A stretch of DNA of 64,000 nucleotides from Streptomyces sp. H27-C3 (GTDB lineage Bacteria > Actinomycetota > Actinomycetes > Streptomycetales > Streptomycetaceae). A program made the translations under genes and the position numbers. The stretch lies in assembly GCF_030063415.1 (NCBI RefSeq), contig NZ_JASITA010000005.1, forward strand, positions 124,001-188,000, in the 5' to 3' direction. The notes below the pieces were generated by a model, which was not told where the DNA came from, ran no database searches, and worked only from the letters and a program-made list of their open reading frames with translations. Positions 1-8,954 of this stretch are shown here, piece after piece. Numbering within the stretch: the stretch's first letter is position 1; the number at the start of each line of letters is the position of its first letter.

Positions 1-265
1 GCCATTCGAGCATCTCCTGGTCGGAGTAGCCGTCGTCCCTCAGGAGCGTCAAGGTCCCGGCAAGACCCTTGACCACCTTGTCGCCGTCGATGAAGGCGGC
101 AGGCACCTGAAGCGCCCTGTTCTCTCCACGGCGCACGGCGATCAGCTGGCCGTCCCTGACCAACTGCCGGACGCGCGTCACCTCGACGTCGAATTTTTCG
201 GCGATGTCGGGGAGGTGGAGCCAGGCGGGGATGAGAGCGTCGATCTTTGCGTCAATCTGGGTCAC
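1..265 (-). CDS. Rv2175c-family DNA-binding protein (3' part outside window)
   Basis: The protein begins (V/M)TQIDAKIDALIPAWLHLPD and reads through a winged-helix-like segment (DIAEKFDVEVTRVRQLVRDG), then GLAGTLTLLRDDGYSDQEML, where the window ends. This matches from memory the small Rv2175c-type DNA-binding proteins of actinobacteria, which bind DNA and in mycobacteria are a substrate of a Ser/Thr kinase. The start is a GTG at 265-263; the C-terminus lies left of the window. A PASTA kinase is encoded a few kilobases away, but any link is inference. Confidence 0.8.
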   Translation of the reverse strand, partial: MTQIDAKIDALIPAWLHLPDIAEKFDVEVTRVRQLVRDGQLIAVRRGENRALQVPAAFIDGDKVVKGLAGTLTLLRDDGYSDQEMLEW

Positions 266-332
266 AGGACAAGCGTGCCATCTTGGACTGACAGCCGGTA
301 GTCGAGTCGGCCCGGCGCGGCCCCACGTCGGC

Positions 333-1565
333 TCAGAGCGTGGCCGACTTGAGCGGAATGGACGGGTCTGCGGCCCGCTGCGGGTCCAGCGGCGCGCCTG
401 AGCCAATCAGCTTGCGGCCCTGGGCGAGATCCCTCGGCCGGGCCACGGTCAGCAGCGCGACCAGCGCCCCCTCCCGCAGCCAGCACACCGACCAGGCCGC
501 TCCCGACGGGTCGCCGCGCCACACGGTCGTATCGGCGCACGCGTGGTGCCCGGCGTACTGCACGAAGCGGCCGAACTGCTCGGACCAGAAGTACGGAATC
601 GGGTCGTAGCTCTGCGGCGTTTCGCCGACGATGTTCGCCGCGACCGCCCGAGGCCCCTGGAGGGCGTTGTCCCAGTGGTGGACGAGCAGCCGTTCGCCGT
701 AGCGCCGGGACGGGAAGGATGCGCAGTCCCCGACGGCGTACACATCGGGCAGGGAGGTGCCCAGCCGGTCGTCCGCGACGACGGCGCCGTCCGGCCCCCG
801 CTCGATGCCGGATTCCGCGAGCCAGGCCGTCGCGGGCCTGGCCCCGATGCCGACGACCACCGCGCCCGCCGCGATCCGCGTCCCGTCGGCGAGCACGACC
901 TGCCCCGGCTCGATCCGCGCGACGCGCGCCCCCGTCAGCAGCCGCGCGCCGCTCTCCGCGTACCAGTCGGCCATCGGGACGGCGACCTCGGCGGGCATGG
1001 TGCCCGCGAGCGGCCGGTCCGCGGCCTCGACGACGGTCACCGCACAGCCCGCCTTCCGCGCGGCCGTCGCGAACTCCGCGCCGATCCAGCCCGCCCCGAC
1101 CACCACGACGTCGTGCTGCTCGTCGAGTACGGGCCGCAGCCGCGCAACGTCGTCGAGGGTGCGCAGCAGATGGACGCCGGGGACGCCCTCGCTGCCGGGC
1201 AGCATGATCGGCTCCGCCCCGGTGGCGATGATCAGGGCGTCGTAGGGGACGGGCCCCGATGGGGTGTCGATCTCGTGCGCCGAGGAGCGCACGCCACTCA
1301 CTTCGAGCCCCAGCCTGAGCTCGATGCCGAGTGCGTCGAAGTCGATGTCGAAGGCCGAGCCCTCGGCCTTTCCAAGCAGGACCGCCTTGGACAGCGGCGG
1401 CCTGTCGTACGGCTGGTGCGGCTCGGCGCCGATCAGCGTGACGCGGCCGGTCCAGCCCTGCTCGCGCAGCGCCACGGCGCTCTGCACGCCGGCCATTCCG
1501 GCCCCGACGACAACCACGTGCCGCTCCGCGCGCTTCTGCTCGTCTGCCTGCCTCTGCTCGCTCAC
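333..1565 (-). CDS. FAD/NAD(P)-dependent oxidoreductase (ferredoxin reductase-like)
   Basis: A 410-residue pyridine-nucleotide-disulfide-type reductase. An N-terminal FAD-binding Rossmann motif (VVVVGAGMAG, about residues 17-26) is followed by a second dinucleotide motif (VVVVGAGWIG, near 150-160) for NAD(P)H, and by the FAD-contact motif VYAVGDCASF near 280-290. The C-terminal third resembles the reductase_C domain of Rhodococcus-type ferredoxin reductases. Such enzymes pass electrons from NAD(P)H to a ferredoxin or related carrier; the partner is not evident here. It is a single gene, transcribed away from the thiamine cluster. Cytoplasmic; substrate not assignable from sequence. Confidence 0.88.
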   Translation of the reverse strand: MSEQRQADEQKRAERHVVVVGAGMAGVQSAVALREQGWTGRVTLIGAEPHQPYDRPPLSKAVLLGKAEGSAFDIDFDALGIELRLGLEVSGVRSSAHEIDTPSGPVPYDALIIATGAEPIMLPGSEGVPGVHLLRTLDDVARLRPVLDEQHDVVVVGAGWIGAEFATAARKAGCAVTVVEAADRPLAGTMPAEVAVPMADWYAESGARLLTGARVARIEPGQVVLADGTRIAAGAVVVGIGARPATAWLAESGIERGPDGAVVADDRLGTSLPDVYAVGDCASFPSRRYGERLLVHHWDNALQGPRAVAANIVGETPQSYDPIPYFWSEQFGRFVQYAGHHACADTTVWRGDPSGAAWSVCWLREGALVALLTVARPRDLAQGRKLIGSGAPLDPQRAADPSIPLKSATL

Positions 1566-1695
1566 ACGATCACTGTAGGGCGACGTGTACAGGGGCCCTC
1601 AGAGCCAGGTGGGGAGACTTCTGACACAACGTCACTGACGCGGTGTCACCGACCGCGTCGACGCGCCGCGTCACCGGCCACGTCGCTGAACCGCG

Positions 1696-2037
1696 TCACG
1701 GAACCCGCTGCTCCACGACGCTCGTCCCGCTGCCGGGCCGGGACTCCCACTCCCAGGTCTCCTCCAGCCGCACGCGCCCGTCCGCGAGGTCGACGACAGT
1801 GGACCGGCAGTGCCCGGACGCGGTGTCGCCGTCCTCCTTCAGCTGCACGTACCTGAAGTCCAGCAGGTCGCCCTCGCGCGTGCCCACGAGGTGGCCGCGC
1901 ACCACGTCGCCGCCCGCGTATTCGGCCCAGATCCGGCCGTTCTCCTCGTGGTACGTGAAGCGGGTCCACGTCCCGACCTGGCCGGGGGCCTGGTCGGCGA
2001 CCGGCGAGAGGACGAGTCCGTCGAGCGAGCGGGCCAC
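1696..2037 (-). CDS. Small conserved beta-rich protein, function unknown
   Basis: A 113-residue protein starting at a GTG (VARSLDGLVLSP). It is rich in short alternating beta-strand-like segments (TWTRFTYHEENGRIWAEYAG, DLLDFRYVQL, VRLEETWEWES). Similar short actinobacterial proteins are sometimes labelled n-acetylglutamate synthase, but nothing here resembles a GNAT or ArgA domain, so I make no functional call. It is divergent from thiO, and the TPP riboswitch of thiO lies in the shared intergenic region. The reading frame stays open far upstream, but codons beyond 2037 lie antisense to thiO, so the GTG at 2037 is chosen. Confidence 0.7.
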   Translation of the reverse strand: MARSLDGLVLSPVADQAPGQVGTWTRFTYHEENGRIWAEYAGGDVVRGHLVGTREGDLLDFRYVQLKEDGDTASGHCRSTVVDLADGRVRLEETWEWESRPGSGTSVVEQRVP

Positions 2038-2135
2038 GGGGGTTGCTTCCTTACGACCTCGGGGGCAATGGCGCGTGGGCTCCCGACGCCCTGCGACTGC
2101 GCGTTGGGGCCTGGCGTTAGGGTGGCCACCGTAAG

Positions 2136-2229
2136 GCACTCGCGGGAGCCCGGGCGGACCGGGCTGAGAGGGAGGCTGGGCGGCCTCCGACCGTACGAAC
2201 CTGATCCGGGTCATGCCGGCGAAGGGAGG
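2136..2229 (+). promoter_or_regulatory. TPP (THI-box) riboswitch
   Basis: The region holds the conserved THI-box core: CTGAGAGGG (2164-2172), a variable helix, then ACCTGATCCGGGTCATGCC (2199-2217) and GGCGAAGGGAG, which match the canonical CUGAGA...ACCUGAU...AAUGCC...AGGGA pattern. It ends about 13 nt before the thiO ATG, so the AAGGGAGG at the 3' end can serve as the Shine-Dalgarno. Thiamine pyrophosphate binding would then hide the ribosome site and shut down translation of thiO-thiS-thiG. The mechanism is inferred from position; the motif itself is seen. Confidence 0.95.
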
Positions 2230-2241
2230 GGCTGGACACCC

Positions 2242-3480
2242 ATGCACGTATCCCACACAAGATCCACCGGGACCACCGCCACCGGGACGACAGGACCCAC
2301 AGGATCCGATGTCCTGGTCATCGGAGGCGGGATCATCGGCCTGGCCACGGCCTGGCGGGCGGTGCAGCGCGGCCTGCGGACCGCGGTCGCCGATCCGCAG
2401 CCTGGCGGCGGGGCCGCGCAGGTCGCGGCGGGCATGCTCGCCGCCGTCACCGAACTCCACTACGGCGAGCAGACCCTGCTCGGCCTCAACCTGGCCTCCG
2501 CCGAGCGCTATCCGGCCTTCGTAGCCGAGCTCGAAGCGGAGAGCGGGCAGGACACCGGTTACCGCGCGTGCGGCACGCTGTCCGTCGCGCTGGACGCCGA
2601 CGACCGCGCCCACCTGCGTGAACTCCATGCCCTGCAACGCCGGTCCGGGCTGGACTCGCAGTGGCTCACGGGGCGCGAATGCCGGCGCCTGGAGCCGATG
2701 CTCGCGCCGGGCGTGCGCGGCGGCCTGCGGGTCGACGGCGACCACCAGGTCGACCCGAGACGGCTGGCCGTCGCGCTGGTGACGGCGTGCGAGCGGGCCG
2801 GGGTGGTCTTCCACCGCGACTGGGTGGACCGGCTCTCGGTCGCAAGGGACCGGGCCACCGGTGCCGTCCTCGCCGACGGCACGGAGCTCGCCGCCGACCA
2901 GGTGGTCCTCGCGGCGGGCAGCCTCAGCGGCCGACTCGCGGGTGTGCCCGAGGACGTACTGCCGCCGGTCAGGCCGGTGAAGGGGCAGTTGCTGCGGCTG
3001 ACCGTGCCGCGGGCGTACGCGCCGTTCCTGAGCCGGACGGTACGGGCCTTCGTGCGCGGCAGCCATGTCTATCTGGTGCCTCGCGAGAACGGCGAGCTGG
3101 TCGTCGGCGCGACCAGCGAGGAGCTCGGCTGGGACACGACGGTCACGGCGGGCGGGGTCTACGAGCTGCTGCGCGACGCGCACGAGCTGGTGCCCGGCAT
3201 CACCGAGCTGCCCCTGACGGAGACCCGCGCCGGGCTGCGCCCGTGCTCCCCCGACAACGCCCCCCTGCTGGGGCCGAGCGCGCTGCCCGGATTGCACCTC
3301 GCCACCGGGCACTACCGCAACGGGGTCCTCCTGACGCCCGTCACCGGCGATGTGATGGCGACCGTCCTGGCCACCGGGGAGCTCCCGGAAGAGGCCAGGC
3401 CGTTCACCCCGCGCCGGTTCTCCCCCGTGCCGCACGAGCCCGCGCCGCGGAAGTCCGTATCGCAGGAGCAGCCCGCATGA
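2242..3480 (+). CDS. thiO: Glycine oxidase ThiO
   Basis: A 412-residue FAD-dependent amine oxidase (DAO family) that oxidises glycine to the dehydroglycine used for the thiazole ring of thiamine. The FAD motif is DVLVIGGGIIGLATAWRAV (about residues 23-41), and the C-terminal flavin motif is ATGHYRNGVLLTPVTGD, typical of ThiO. The ATG at 2242 follows the riboswitch with AAGGGAGG upstream. First gene of a thiO-thiS-thiG operon; its TGA overlaps the thiS ATG by 4 bp (ATGA), indicating translational coupling. The first 20 residues are a Thr/Gly-rich extension (TTATGTTGPTG) before the Rossmann strand. Confidence 0.95.
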   Translation: MHVSHTRSTGTTATGTTGPTGSDVLVIGGGIIGLATAWRAVQRGLRTAVADPQPGGGAAQVAAGMLAAVTELHYGEQTLLGLNLASAERYPAFVAELEAESGQDTGYRACGTLSVALDADDRAHLRELHALQRRSGLDSQWLTGRECRRLEPMLAPGVRGGLRVDGDHQVDPRRLAVALVTACERAGVVFHRDWVDRLSVARDRATGAVLADGTELAADQVVLAAGSLSGRLAGVPEDVLPPVRPVKGQLLRLTVPRAYAPFLSRTVRAFVRGSHVYLVPRENGELVVGATSEELGWDTTVTAGGVYELLRDAHELVPGITELPLTETRAGLRPCSPDNAPLLGPSALPGLHLATGHYRNGVLLTPVTGDVMATVLATGELPEEARPFTPRRFSPVPHEPAPRKSVSQEQPA

Positions 3481-3719
3481 GCGTCCCCACCGGCCCGAGC
3501 GGGCCGAACAGCACAGGCCCGACCGTCTCGGTCAACGGCGAGCCCCGCGAGATCAGCGAGGGCATCACCCTCGACGCTCTCGTCGCGACCCTCACCCGGG
3601 CGCATTCGGGCGTCGCGGCCGCACTCAACGAAACCGTCGTGCCGCGCGGCCAGTGGGCCGCCACCACACTCGGCGACGGCGACCGCGTCGAAGTCCTCAC
3701 CGCAGTCCAGGGAGGCTGA
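3477..3719 (+). CDS. thiS: Sulfur carrier protein ThiS
   Basis: An 80-residue ubiquitin-like sulfur carrier ending in TAVQGG; the C-terminal Gly-Gly is adenylated and converted to a thiocarboxylate that donates sulfur to the thiazole. The core TVSVNGEPREISEGITLDAL is typical; the N-terminal 14 residues (PTGPSGPNSTGP) are a low-complexity extension not needed by the fold. The start ATG overlaps the thiO stop (ATGA), and thiG follows after 3 bp. Confidence 0.95.
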   Translation: MSVPTGPSGPNSTGPTVSVNGEPREISEGITLDALVATLTRAHSGVAAALNETVVPRGQWAATTLGDGDRVEVLTAVQGG

Positions 3720-4517
<798 letters not shown>

Positions 4518-4643
4518 TCCGGGCCCCGAAGCCCGTACAGACGTGCGTGGAACGCGTGAGAGCCGTCACAGGTCGGCTTCAGTACGGTCGCAGGGCGGCC
4601 TGCGGAGTTCGGCCTGTCGGTCCTGGCTCGTAGACTCCCCTGC

Positions 4644-6599
4644 GTGGATACGACCCTTCAGGACCCGCTCGTCGGGCACGTGCTCGACGGCCGCTACCGC
4701 GTCGATGCGCGCATCGCCGTGGGCGGCATGGCCACGGTCTACCGGGCCGTCGACACCCGCCTCGACCGGGTGCTCGCGCTGAAAGTGATGCACCCCACGC
4801 TGGCCGCCGACGTCTCCTTCGTCGAGCGGTTCATCCGCGAGGCGAAGTCCGTCGCCCGGCTCTCGCACCCCAATGTGGTCGGGGTGTTCGACCAGAGCGC
4901 CGACGGGGCTTACGTCTATCTGGCAATGGAGTACGTCGCTGGGTGCACCCTGCGCGACGTCCTGCGCGAGCGCGGTGCGCTGCAGCCGCGCGCCGCCCTG
5001 GACATCCTGGAGCCGGTCCTGGCCGCGCTCGGCGCAGCGCATCGCGCCGGGTTCGTCCACCGGGACATGAAGCCGGAGAACGTGCTGATAGGGGACGACG
5101 GCCGGGTCAAGGTCGCCGACTTCGGTCTGGTGCGGGCCGTGGACACCATCACCAGCACCACCGGATCCATCCTCGGCACGGTGTCGTATCTCGCGCCCGA
5201 GCAGATAGAACACGGCACGGCGGACACCCGTGTCGATGTCTACGCCTGCGGCGTGGTGCTCTACGAGATGCTGACCGGCGCCAAGCCGCACTCGGGCGGC
5301 ACCGCAGCCCAGGTGCTCTACCAGCACCTCCACGAGGACGTGCCCGCCCCGTCGGCCGCCGTGCCCGGTCTGGCCGTGGCACTGGACGAGCTGGTGGCGA
5401 GCGCCACCGCGCGCAACCCCGAGATCCGGCCTTACGACGCGGTCGCGCTGCTCGCGCGGGCCAGGGAGGCGCGCGCCGAGCTCGGCGACGAGCAGCTCGA
5501 CGCGGTGCCACCGCAGGCCCGTGCCGAGGCGCACGACGGCTCGCAGGACCGTACGAGCGTCATCCCGCGGGCGCTGGGAGCGGCACGTACGCCCGTTCCC
5601 GCGGCCGGTGGCCACGGCGGCCATCAAGAACCTCTGAATCGGACCAGCAGGCTTCAGACACAGCCGCCGGGACCGCCGCAGCCCCGGCCGCCGCGCCGTC
5701 GTGCCTTCGTGCCCCGCCGAGGTGTGCTGGCGCTGATCGTCGCCGTCCTGCTCGTCCTCGGCGTCGGCGCGGGTGTCTGGTACATCAACTCCGGCCAGTT
5801 CACGCGTGTCCCCCCGCTTCTCGCGCAGTCGGAGAAGCAGGCCGGAAAGCGGCTCTCGGACGCCGGGCTCGATGTGAAGAAGGTGGAGCGGAAGTTCAGC
5901 GACAGCTTCGACCGGGGCGCCGTCATGAACAGCGCCCCCAAGTCAGGCGAGCGCATCCGCACCAACGGTTCGGTGACGCTCGTCGTCTCGCGCGGCCCGG
6001 AGATCGTGAAGGTCCCCGACCTGGAGCGGATGCCGCTGGCCAAGGCCAGGGGCGAGCTGGAGAAGACGGGTCTGGCCCCCGGCATCGTCACCAGGGAATT
6101 CGACGAGGACATCGCGCAGGGCGCGGTCATCCGCACGAAGCCCGCCGCGGGCACCGGCCGGCAGCCGGACTCCGCGGTCGCCATGGTCGTCAGCAAGGGC
6201 GCTCCTCTCGATGTGCCCGACGTGACCGGCGAGACCGCGGAGGACGCCACCTTCGAGCTGAAGGAAGCCGGGTTCACCGTGAGGTCCGCGCCCGACCGGG
6301 TCTTCTCGCCGGAGGACGCGGGCTCCGTAGCCGGGCAGTCCGCGGCCGAGGGAGACCAGCTCGCCGAGGGGGACACCATCACGCTGACGGTCTCCAAGGG
6401 GCCGCGCATGATCTCCGTACCCGATGTCGTCGGTGACAACATCGACGACGCGAAGGCCGAGTTGAAGGAAGCGGGCTTCGTGGTCGAAGTCGACCGGCCC
6501 TTCCTCTCCTTCAGCGACGAGATAGCGAGCCAGTCGGTGGACGCCGGCGGCGAGGCCCCGGAGGGCAGCACGATCACCATCAAGACCAAGGGGCTGTAG
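4644..6599 (+). CDS. PASTA-domain Ser/Thr protein kinase (PknB type)
   Basis: A 651-residue membrane kinase. The kinase domain spans about residues 15-280, with glycine loop ARIAVGGMATVY, catalytic Lys47 (ALKVM), HRD at 139-141 (VHRDMKPEN) and DFG at 159-161. A Pro/Arg-rich juxtamembrane stretch leads to one transmembrane helix (VLALIVAVLLVLGVGAGVWY, about 355-378). Outside lie four PASTA repeats (starting VPPLL, VPDLE, VPDVT, VPDVV) that in this family bind muropeptides or lipid II. It uses a GTG start at 4644. It likely links cell-wall state to phosphorylation of division or wall proteins; substrates are unknown. Monocistronic; the next gene starts 57 bp later. Confidence 0.95.
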   Translation: MDTTLQDPLVGHVLDGRYRVDARIAVGGMATVYRAVDTRLDRVLALKVMHPTLAADVSFVERFIREAKSVARLSHPNVVGVFDQSADGAYVYLAMEYVAGCTLRDVLRERGALQPRAALDILEPVLAALGAAHRAGFVHRDMKPENVLIGDDGRVKVADFGLVRAVDTITSTTGSILGTVSYLAPEQIEHGTADTRVDVYACGVVLYEMLTGAKPHSGGTAAQVLYQHLHEDVPAPSAAVPGLAVALDELVASATARNPEIRPYDAVALLARAREARAELGDEQLDAVPPQARAEAHDGSQDRTSVIPRALGAARTPVPAAGGHGGHQEPLNRTSRLQTQPPGPPQPRPPRRRAFVPRRGVLALIVAVLLVLGVGAGVWYINSGQFTRVPPLLAQSEKQAGKRLSDAGLDVKKVERKFSDSFDRGAVMNSAPKSGERIRTNGSVTLVVSRGPEIVKVPDLERMPLAKARGELEKTGLAPGIVTREFDEDIAQGAVIRTKPAAGTGRQPDSAVAMVVSKGAPLDVPDVTGETAEDATFELKEAGFTVRSAPDRVFSPEDAGSVAGQSAAEGDQLAEGDTITLTVSKGPRMISVPDVVGDNIDDAKAELKEAGFVVEVDRPFLSFSDEIASQSVDAGGEAPEGSTITIKTKGL

Positions 6600-6656
6600 G
6601 CCGGGGCCGGGTGCCCGCGTCAACGGGCGGCGCCCGCCCTGGCATCCTGGAGGGTG

Positions 6657-7532
6657 ATGAGCAACGCACCTTTTCCCTCCCGCAATCCCGTCGGCGGCCA
6701 CATCCCCGTGGCGGGCGGCCTCGCCACCGTCGGGCTCCCGTACGCACGTGAGATGGGCGCCGAGGCCGTGCAGGTCTTCGTCGCCAATCCGCGCGGCTGG
6801 GCGACGCCCACCGGAAACCCGACCCAGGACGAGCAGTTCCGCGCGGCCTGCGCCGCCGAGCGGATCCCGGCGTACGTCCATGCCCCCTACCTGATCAACT
6901 TTGGTTCGCACACCGAGGCGACCGTGGAGAAGTCGGTGGAGTCGCTGCGGCACTCGCTGCGCCGCGGCCGGGAGATCGGCGCGCTGGGTGTGGTGGTGCA
7001 CACCGGATCGGCCACCGGTGGCCGACCGCGCGCGGATGCCCTCGCCCAGGTACGTACGCATCTGCTGCCGCTCCTGGACGAACTGACCCATGACGACGAC
7101 CCGTTCCTGCTGCTGGAGTCGACGGCCGGGCAGGGCTTCTCGCTGTGCTCGCGGACCTGGGACTTCGGCCCGTACTTCGAGGCACTCGACGCCCACCCCA
7201 AGCTGGGCGTCTGTCTCGACACGTGCCACATCTACGCGGCCGGGCACGACCTCGCGGGCCCCGGTGGGATGAAGCAGACCCTGGACCTGCTGGTGGACAC
7301 GGTCGGCGAGGGCCGGCTCAAGCTGATCCACGCCAACGACTCCAAGGAGACCGTCGGCGCGCACAAGGACCGCCACGAGAACATCGGCGCGGGCCACATC
7401 GGCGAGGACCCGTTCCGCGAGCTGTTCTCGCACCCGGCGACCGAGGGCGTACCGCTGACGATCGAGACGCCGGGCGGCAAGGAAGGGCACGCGGCCGATG
7501 TGGCCCGGCTGAAGGAGCTGCGCGACTCCTGA
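6657..7532 (+). CDS. nfo: Deoxyribonuclease IV (AP endonuclease)
   Basis: A 291-residue AP_endonuc_2 (Nfo) TIM-barrel enzyme that cuts DNA 5' to abasic sites in base-excision repair. Zinc-ligand motifs are present: VHAPYLINFGS, VVHTGSATGG, LLLESTAGQG, CLDTCHIYAAGHDL, LIHANDSKETVGAHKDRHENIGAGHIG and PLTIETPGG. GTG at 6654 and ATG at 6657 are adjacent; GGAGG at 6649-6653 is close to both, and I take the ATG. It lies in the same direction as the kinase upstream but shows no overlap with it. Confidence 0.93.
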   Translation: MSNAPFPSRNPVGGHIPVAGGLATVGLPYAREMGAEAVQVFVANPRGWATPTGNPTQDEQFRAACAAERIPAYVHAPYLINFGSHTEATVEKSVESLRHSLRRGREIGALGVVVHTGSATGGRPRADALAQVRTHLLPLLDELTHDDDPFLLLESTAGQGFSLCSRTWDFGPYFEALDAHPKLGVCLDTCHIYAAGHDLAGPGGMKQTLDLLVDTVGEGRLKLIHANDSKETVGAHKDRHENIGAGHIGEDPFRELFSHPATEGVPLTIETPGGKEGHAADVARLKELRDS

Positions 7533-7566
7533 GGGCCGAAGCGACCGCCCCGAATCTTATTGAGGA

Positions 7567-7583
7567 ATACCCCAGGAGGGTAT
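7567..7583 (+). promoter_or_regulatory. ATACCC-N5-GGGTAT dyad, CsoR-type operator candidate
   Basis: A perfect 6-bp inverted repeat (ATACCC CAGGA GGGTAT) lies in the short region ahead of the DUF4396 gene. A G/C tract flanked by AT-rich arms resembles operators of CsoR/RcnR-family copper or nickel repressors in actinobacteria. The histidine-rich start of the following protein fits metal control. The repressor gene is not in the window; the assignment is inference. Confidence 0.5.
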
Positions 7584-7610
7584 GACGTTCCTGTCCTGGG
7601 CAGGAACGTC
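7584..7610 (+). repeat. Perfect 10-bp stem-loop in the DUF4396 leader
   Basis: GACGTTCCTG (7584-7593) and CAGGAACGTC (7601-7610) are exact complements around a 7-nt loop. It starts one base after the ATACCC dyad and ends 9 nt before the Shine-Dalgarno GGGGAG (7620-7625). There is no T-run after it, so it is more likely a leader structure or second operator than a terminator. Confidence 0.6.
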
Positions 7611-7632
7611 ATCCGACTTGGGGAGCTTCGCC

Positions 7633-8143
7633 ATGCAGCACGACGCCCACGCGCACCACGGTCACGACGCACCCGAGGGCCTCGGCACGCACCCGGGGCG
7701 GCGGCAGGGTGAGCTGGTCGACAGCCGAGCGGGCCACGCTGCACTGCCTCACCGGATGCGCCATCGGCGAGGTGCTCGGCACGGTGATCGGCACCGCCCT
7801 GGGCTGGGGCAACGTACCGACCATGATCCTGGCGATCGCCCTGGCCTTCTTCTTCGGTTACGCGCTCACCCTGCGCGGAGTCCGCAAGGCCGGCGTCGAC
7901 CCCAGGACGGCGATCCGGGTCGCCCTCGCCGCCGACACTCTCTCCATCGCCGTGATGGAGCTGATCGACAGCGGGGTGATCGCCTTCTGGCCGGGCGCGA
8001 TGGACGCGCACCTGACCGACGCGATGTTCTGGGGCGTACTCGCCTTCGCGCTCGCCGCCGCCTTCGTGATCACGGTCCCCGTCAACAAGTGGATGATCGG
8101 CCGGGGCAAGGGCCACGCGGTGGTGCACCAGTACCACCACTGA
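7633..8143 (+). pseudogene. DUF4396 membrane protein, apparently frameshifted near its N-terminus
   Basis: The body (GTG 7709 to stop 8143, 144 residues) is a clear DUF4396 protein: ATLHCLTGCAIGEVLGTVIG, then hydrophobic helices and the terminal VNKWMIGRGKGHAVVHQYHH. Family members usually begin with a His-rich tail, and such a tail (MQHDAHAHHGHDAPEG) is encoded by ATG 7633 with a good Shine-Dalgarno (GGGGAG, 7-nt spacing), but in a different frame. One surplus base, plausibly in the GGGG run at 7695-7698, would separate them. So this is either a recent frameshift, a sequencing error, or a truncated protein made from GTG 7709. Integral membrane; function unknown, metal handling suspected. Confidence 0.7.
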
Positions 8144-8165
8144 GGCGCCCGGCAGCGCGCACGGG

Positions 8166-8807
8166 CTACAGCTCGGGGCCGTCCCCCGGTTCCTCCTGAT
8201 AGGAGTAGCGCTGCTCGCGCCAGGGGTCGCCCAGGTTGTGATAGCCGCGCTCCTCCCAGAAGCCGCGGCGGTCCGCCGTCATGTACTCGACGCCCCGGAC
8301 CCACTTGGGGCCCTTCCAGGCGTACAGATGCGGCACGACCAGGCGCAGCGGAAAGCCGTGCTCCGCGGTGAGCAGTTCACCGCCCTTGTGGGTGGCGAAG
8401 ATCGCGTGGTCCGAGACGAAGTCCGCGATCCGCAGATTCGCACTGAAGCCGTACTCGGCCCAGACCATGACATGAGTGGCGGTGGGTGCGGGGGGCGCGA
8501 GTTCGGCGAGGGTACGGGCGAGCACACCGCCCCATTCGGCCCCCAGCATGCTGAACTTCGTTACGCAGTGCAGATCGGCCTCGACCGTGGAGAACGGGAG
8601 CGCCGAGAATTCCTCGTGGTTCCAGCAGTGCTTGTCGCCGTCAGCCGTGGCGCCGAAAACCCTGAACTCCCAGCGGTCCGGCTTGAACTTGGGGACGGGG
8701 CCGTAATGGGTGACCGGCCAGCCGCGCTGCAGCCGCTGCCCCGGCGGAAGCTCGGACGATCCCGACGCACGATGTTCCCGGCTTTCCGGCTGACCCATGT
8801 ACTCCAT
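8166..8807 (-). CDS. Molybdopterin-dependent (sulfite oxidase-like) oxidoreductase
   Basis: A 213-residue protein with the oxidoreductase molybdopterin-binding fold (SUOX/YedY type). Visible features: WPVTHYGPVPKFKPDRWEFRVFG, the candidate Mo-ligating cysteine in EADLHCVTKFSMLGAEWGGV, GELLTAEHGFPLRLVVPHLYAWKGPKW, and GVEYMTADRRGFWEERGYH. There is no Tat signal or haem domain, so it is probably cytoplasmic, and its substrate is unknown. The start is ATG 8807 or the in-frame ATG 8798. It converges with the DUF4396 gene, with only 22 bp between stops. Confidence 0.88.
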   Translation of the reverse strand: MEYMGQPESREHRASGSSELPPGQRLQRGWPVTHYGPVPKFKPDRWEFRVFGATADGDKHCWNHEEFSALPFSTVEADLHCVTKFSMLGAEWGGVLARTLAELAPPAPTATHVMVWAEYGFSANLRIADFVSDHAIFATHKGGELLTAEHGFPLRLVVPHLYAWKGPKWVRGVEYMTADRRGFWEERGYHNLGDPWREQRYSYQEEPGDGPEL

Positions 8808-8954
8808 GGTGACAGACCGCGAGGGGTGGTCATGACCAGGTCTGCCCCGATTCGGTGCAAGCCATACTAAGCCTGCACTTACTGGACGGTCTGCACGCGT
8901 GGTGCGAGGATGCGCGAAACCTGCCGAGTACAACGCCTGGAAGGAGCCTCTGCA

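Noticed and set aside
543..1856. Long open frame opposite the FAD reductase
   Set aside because: Arg/Pro-rich shadow of high-GC codons with no domain; the minus-strand reductase explains the region.
1696..2037. N-acetylglutamate synthase label
   Set aside because: Neither a GNAT nor an amino-acid kinase motif is visible; the label seen in databases is likely transferred in error.
1696..3435. Very long minus-strand frame through thiO
   Set aside because: Only the last 113 codons look like protein; the rest is antisense to thiO.
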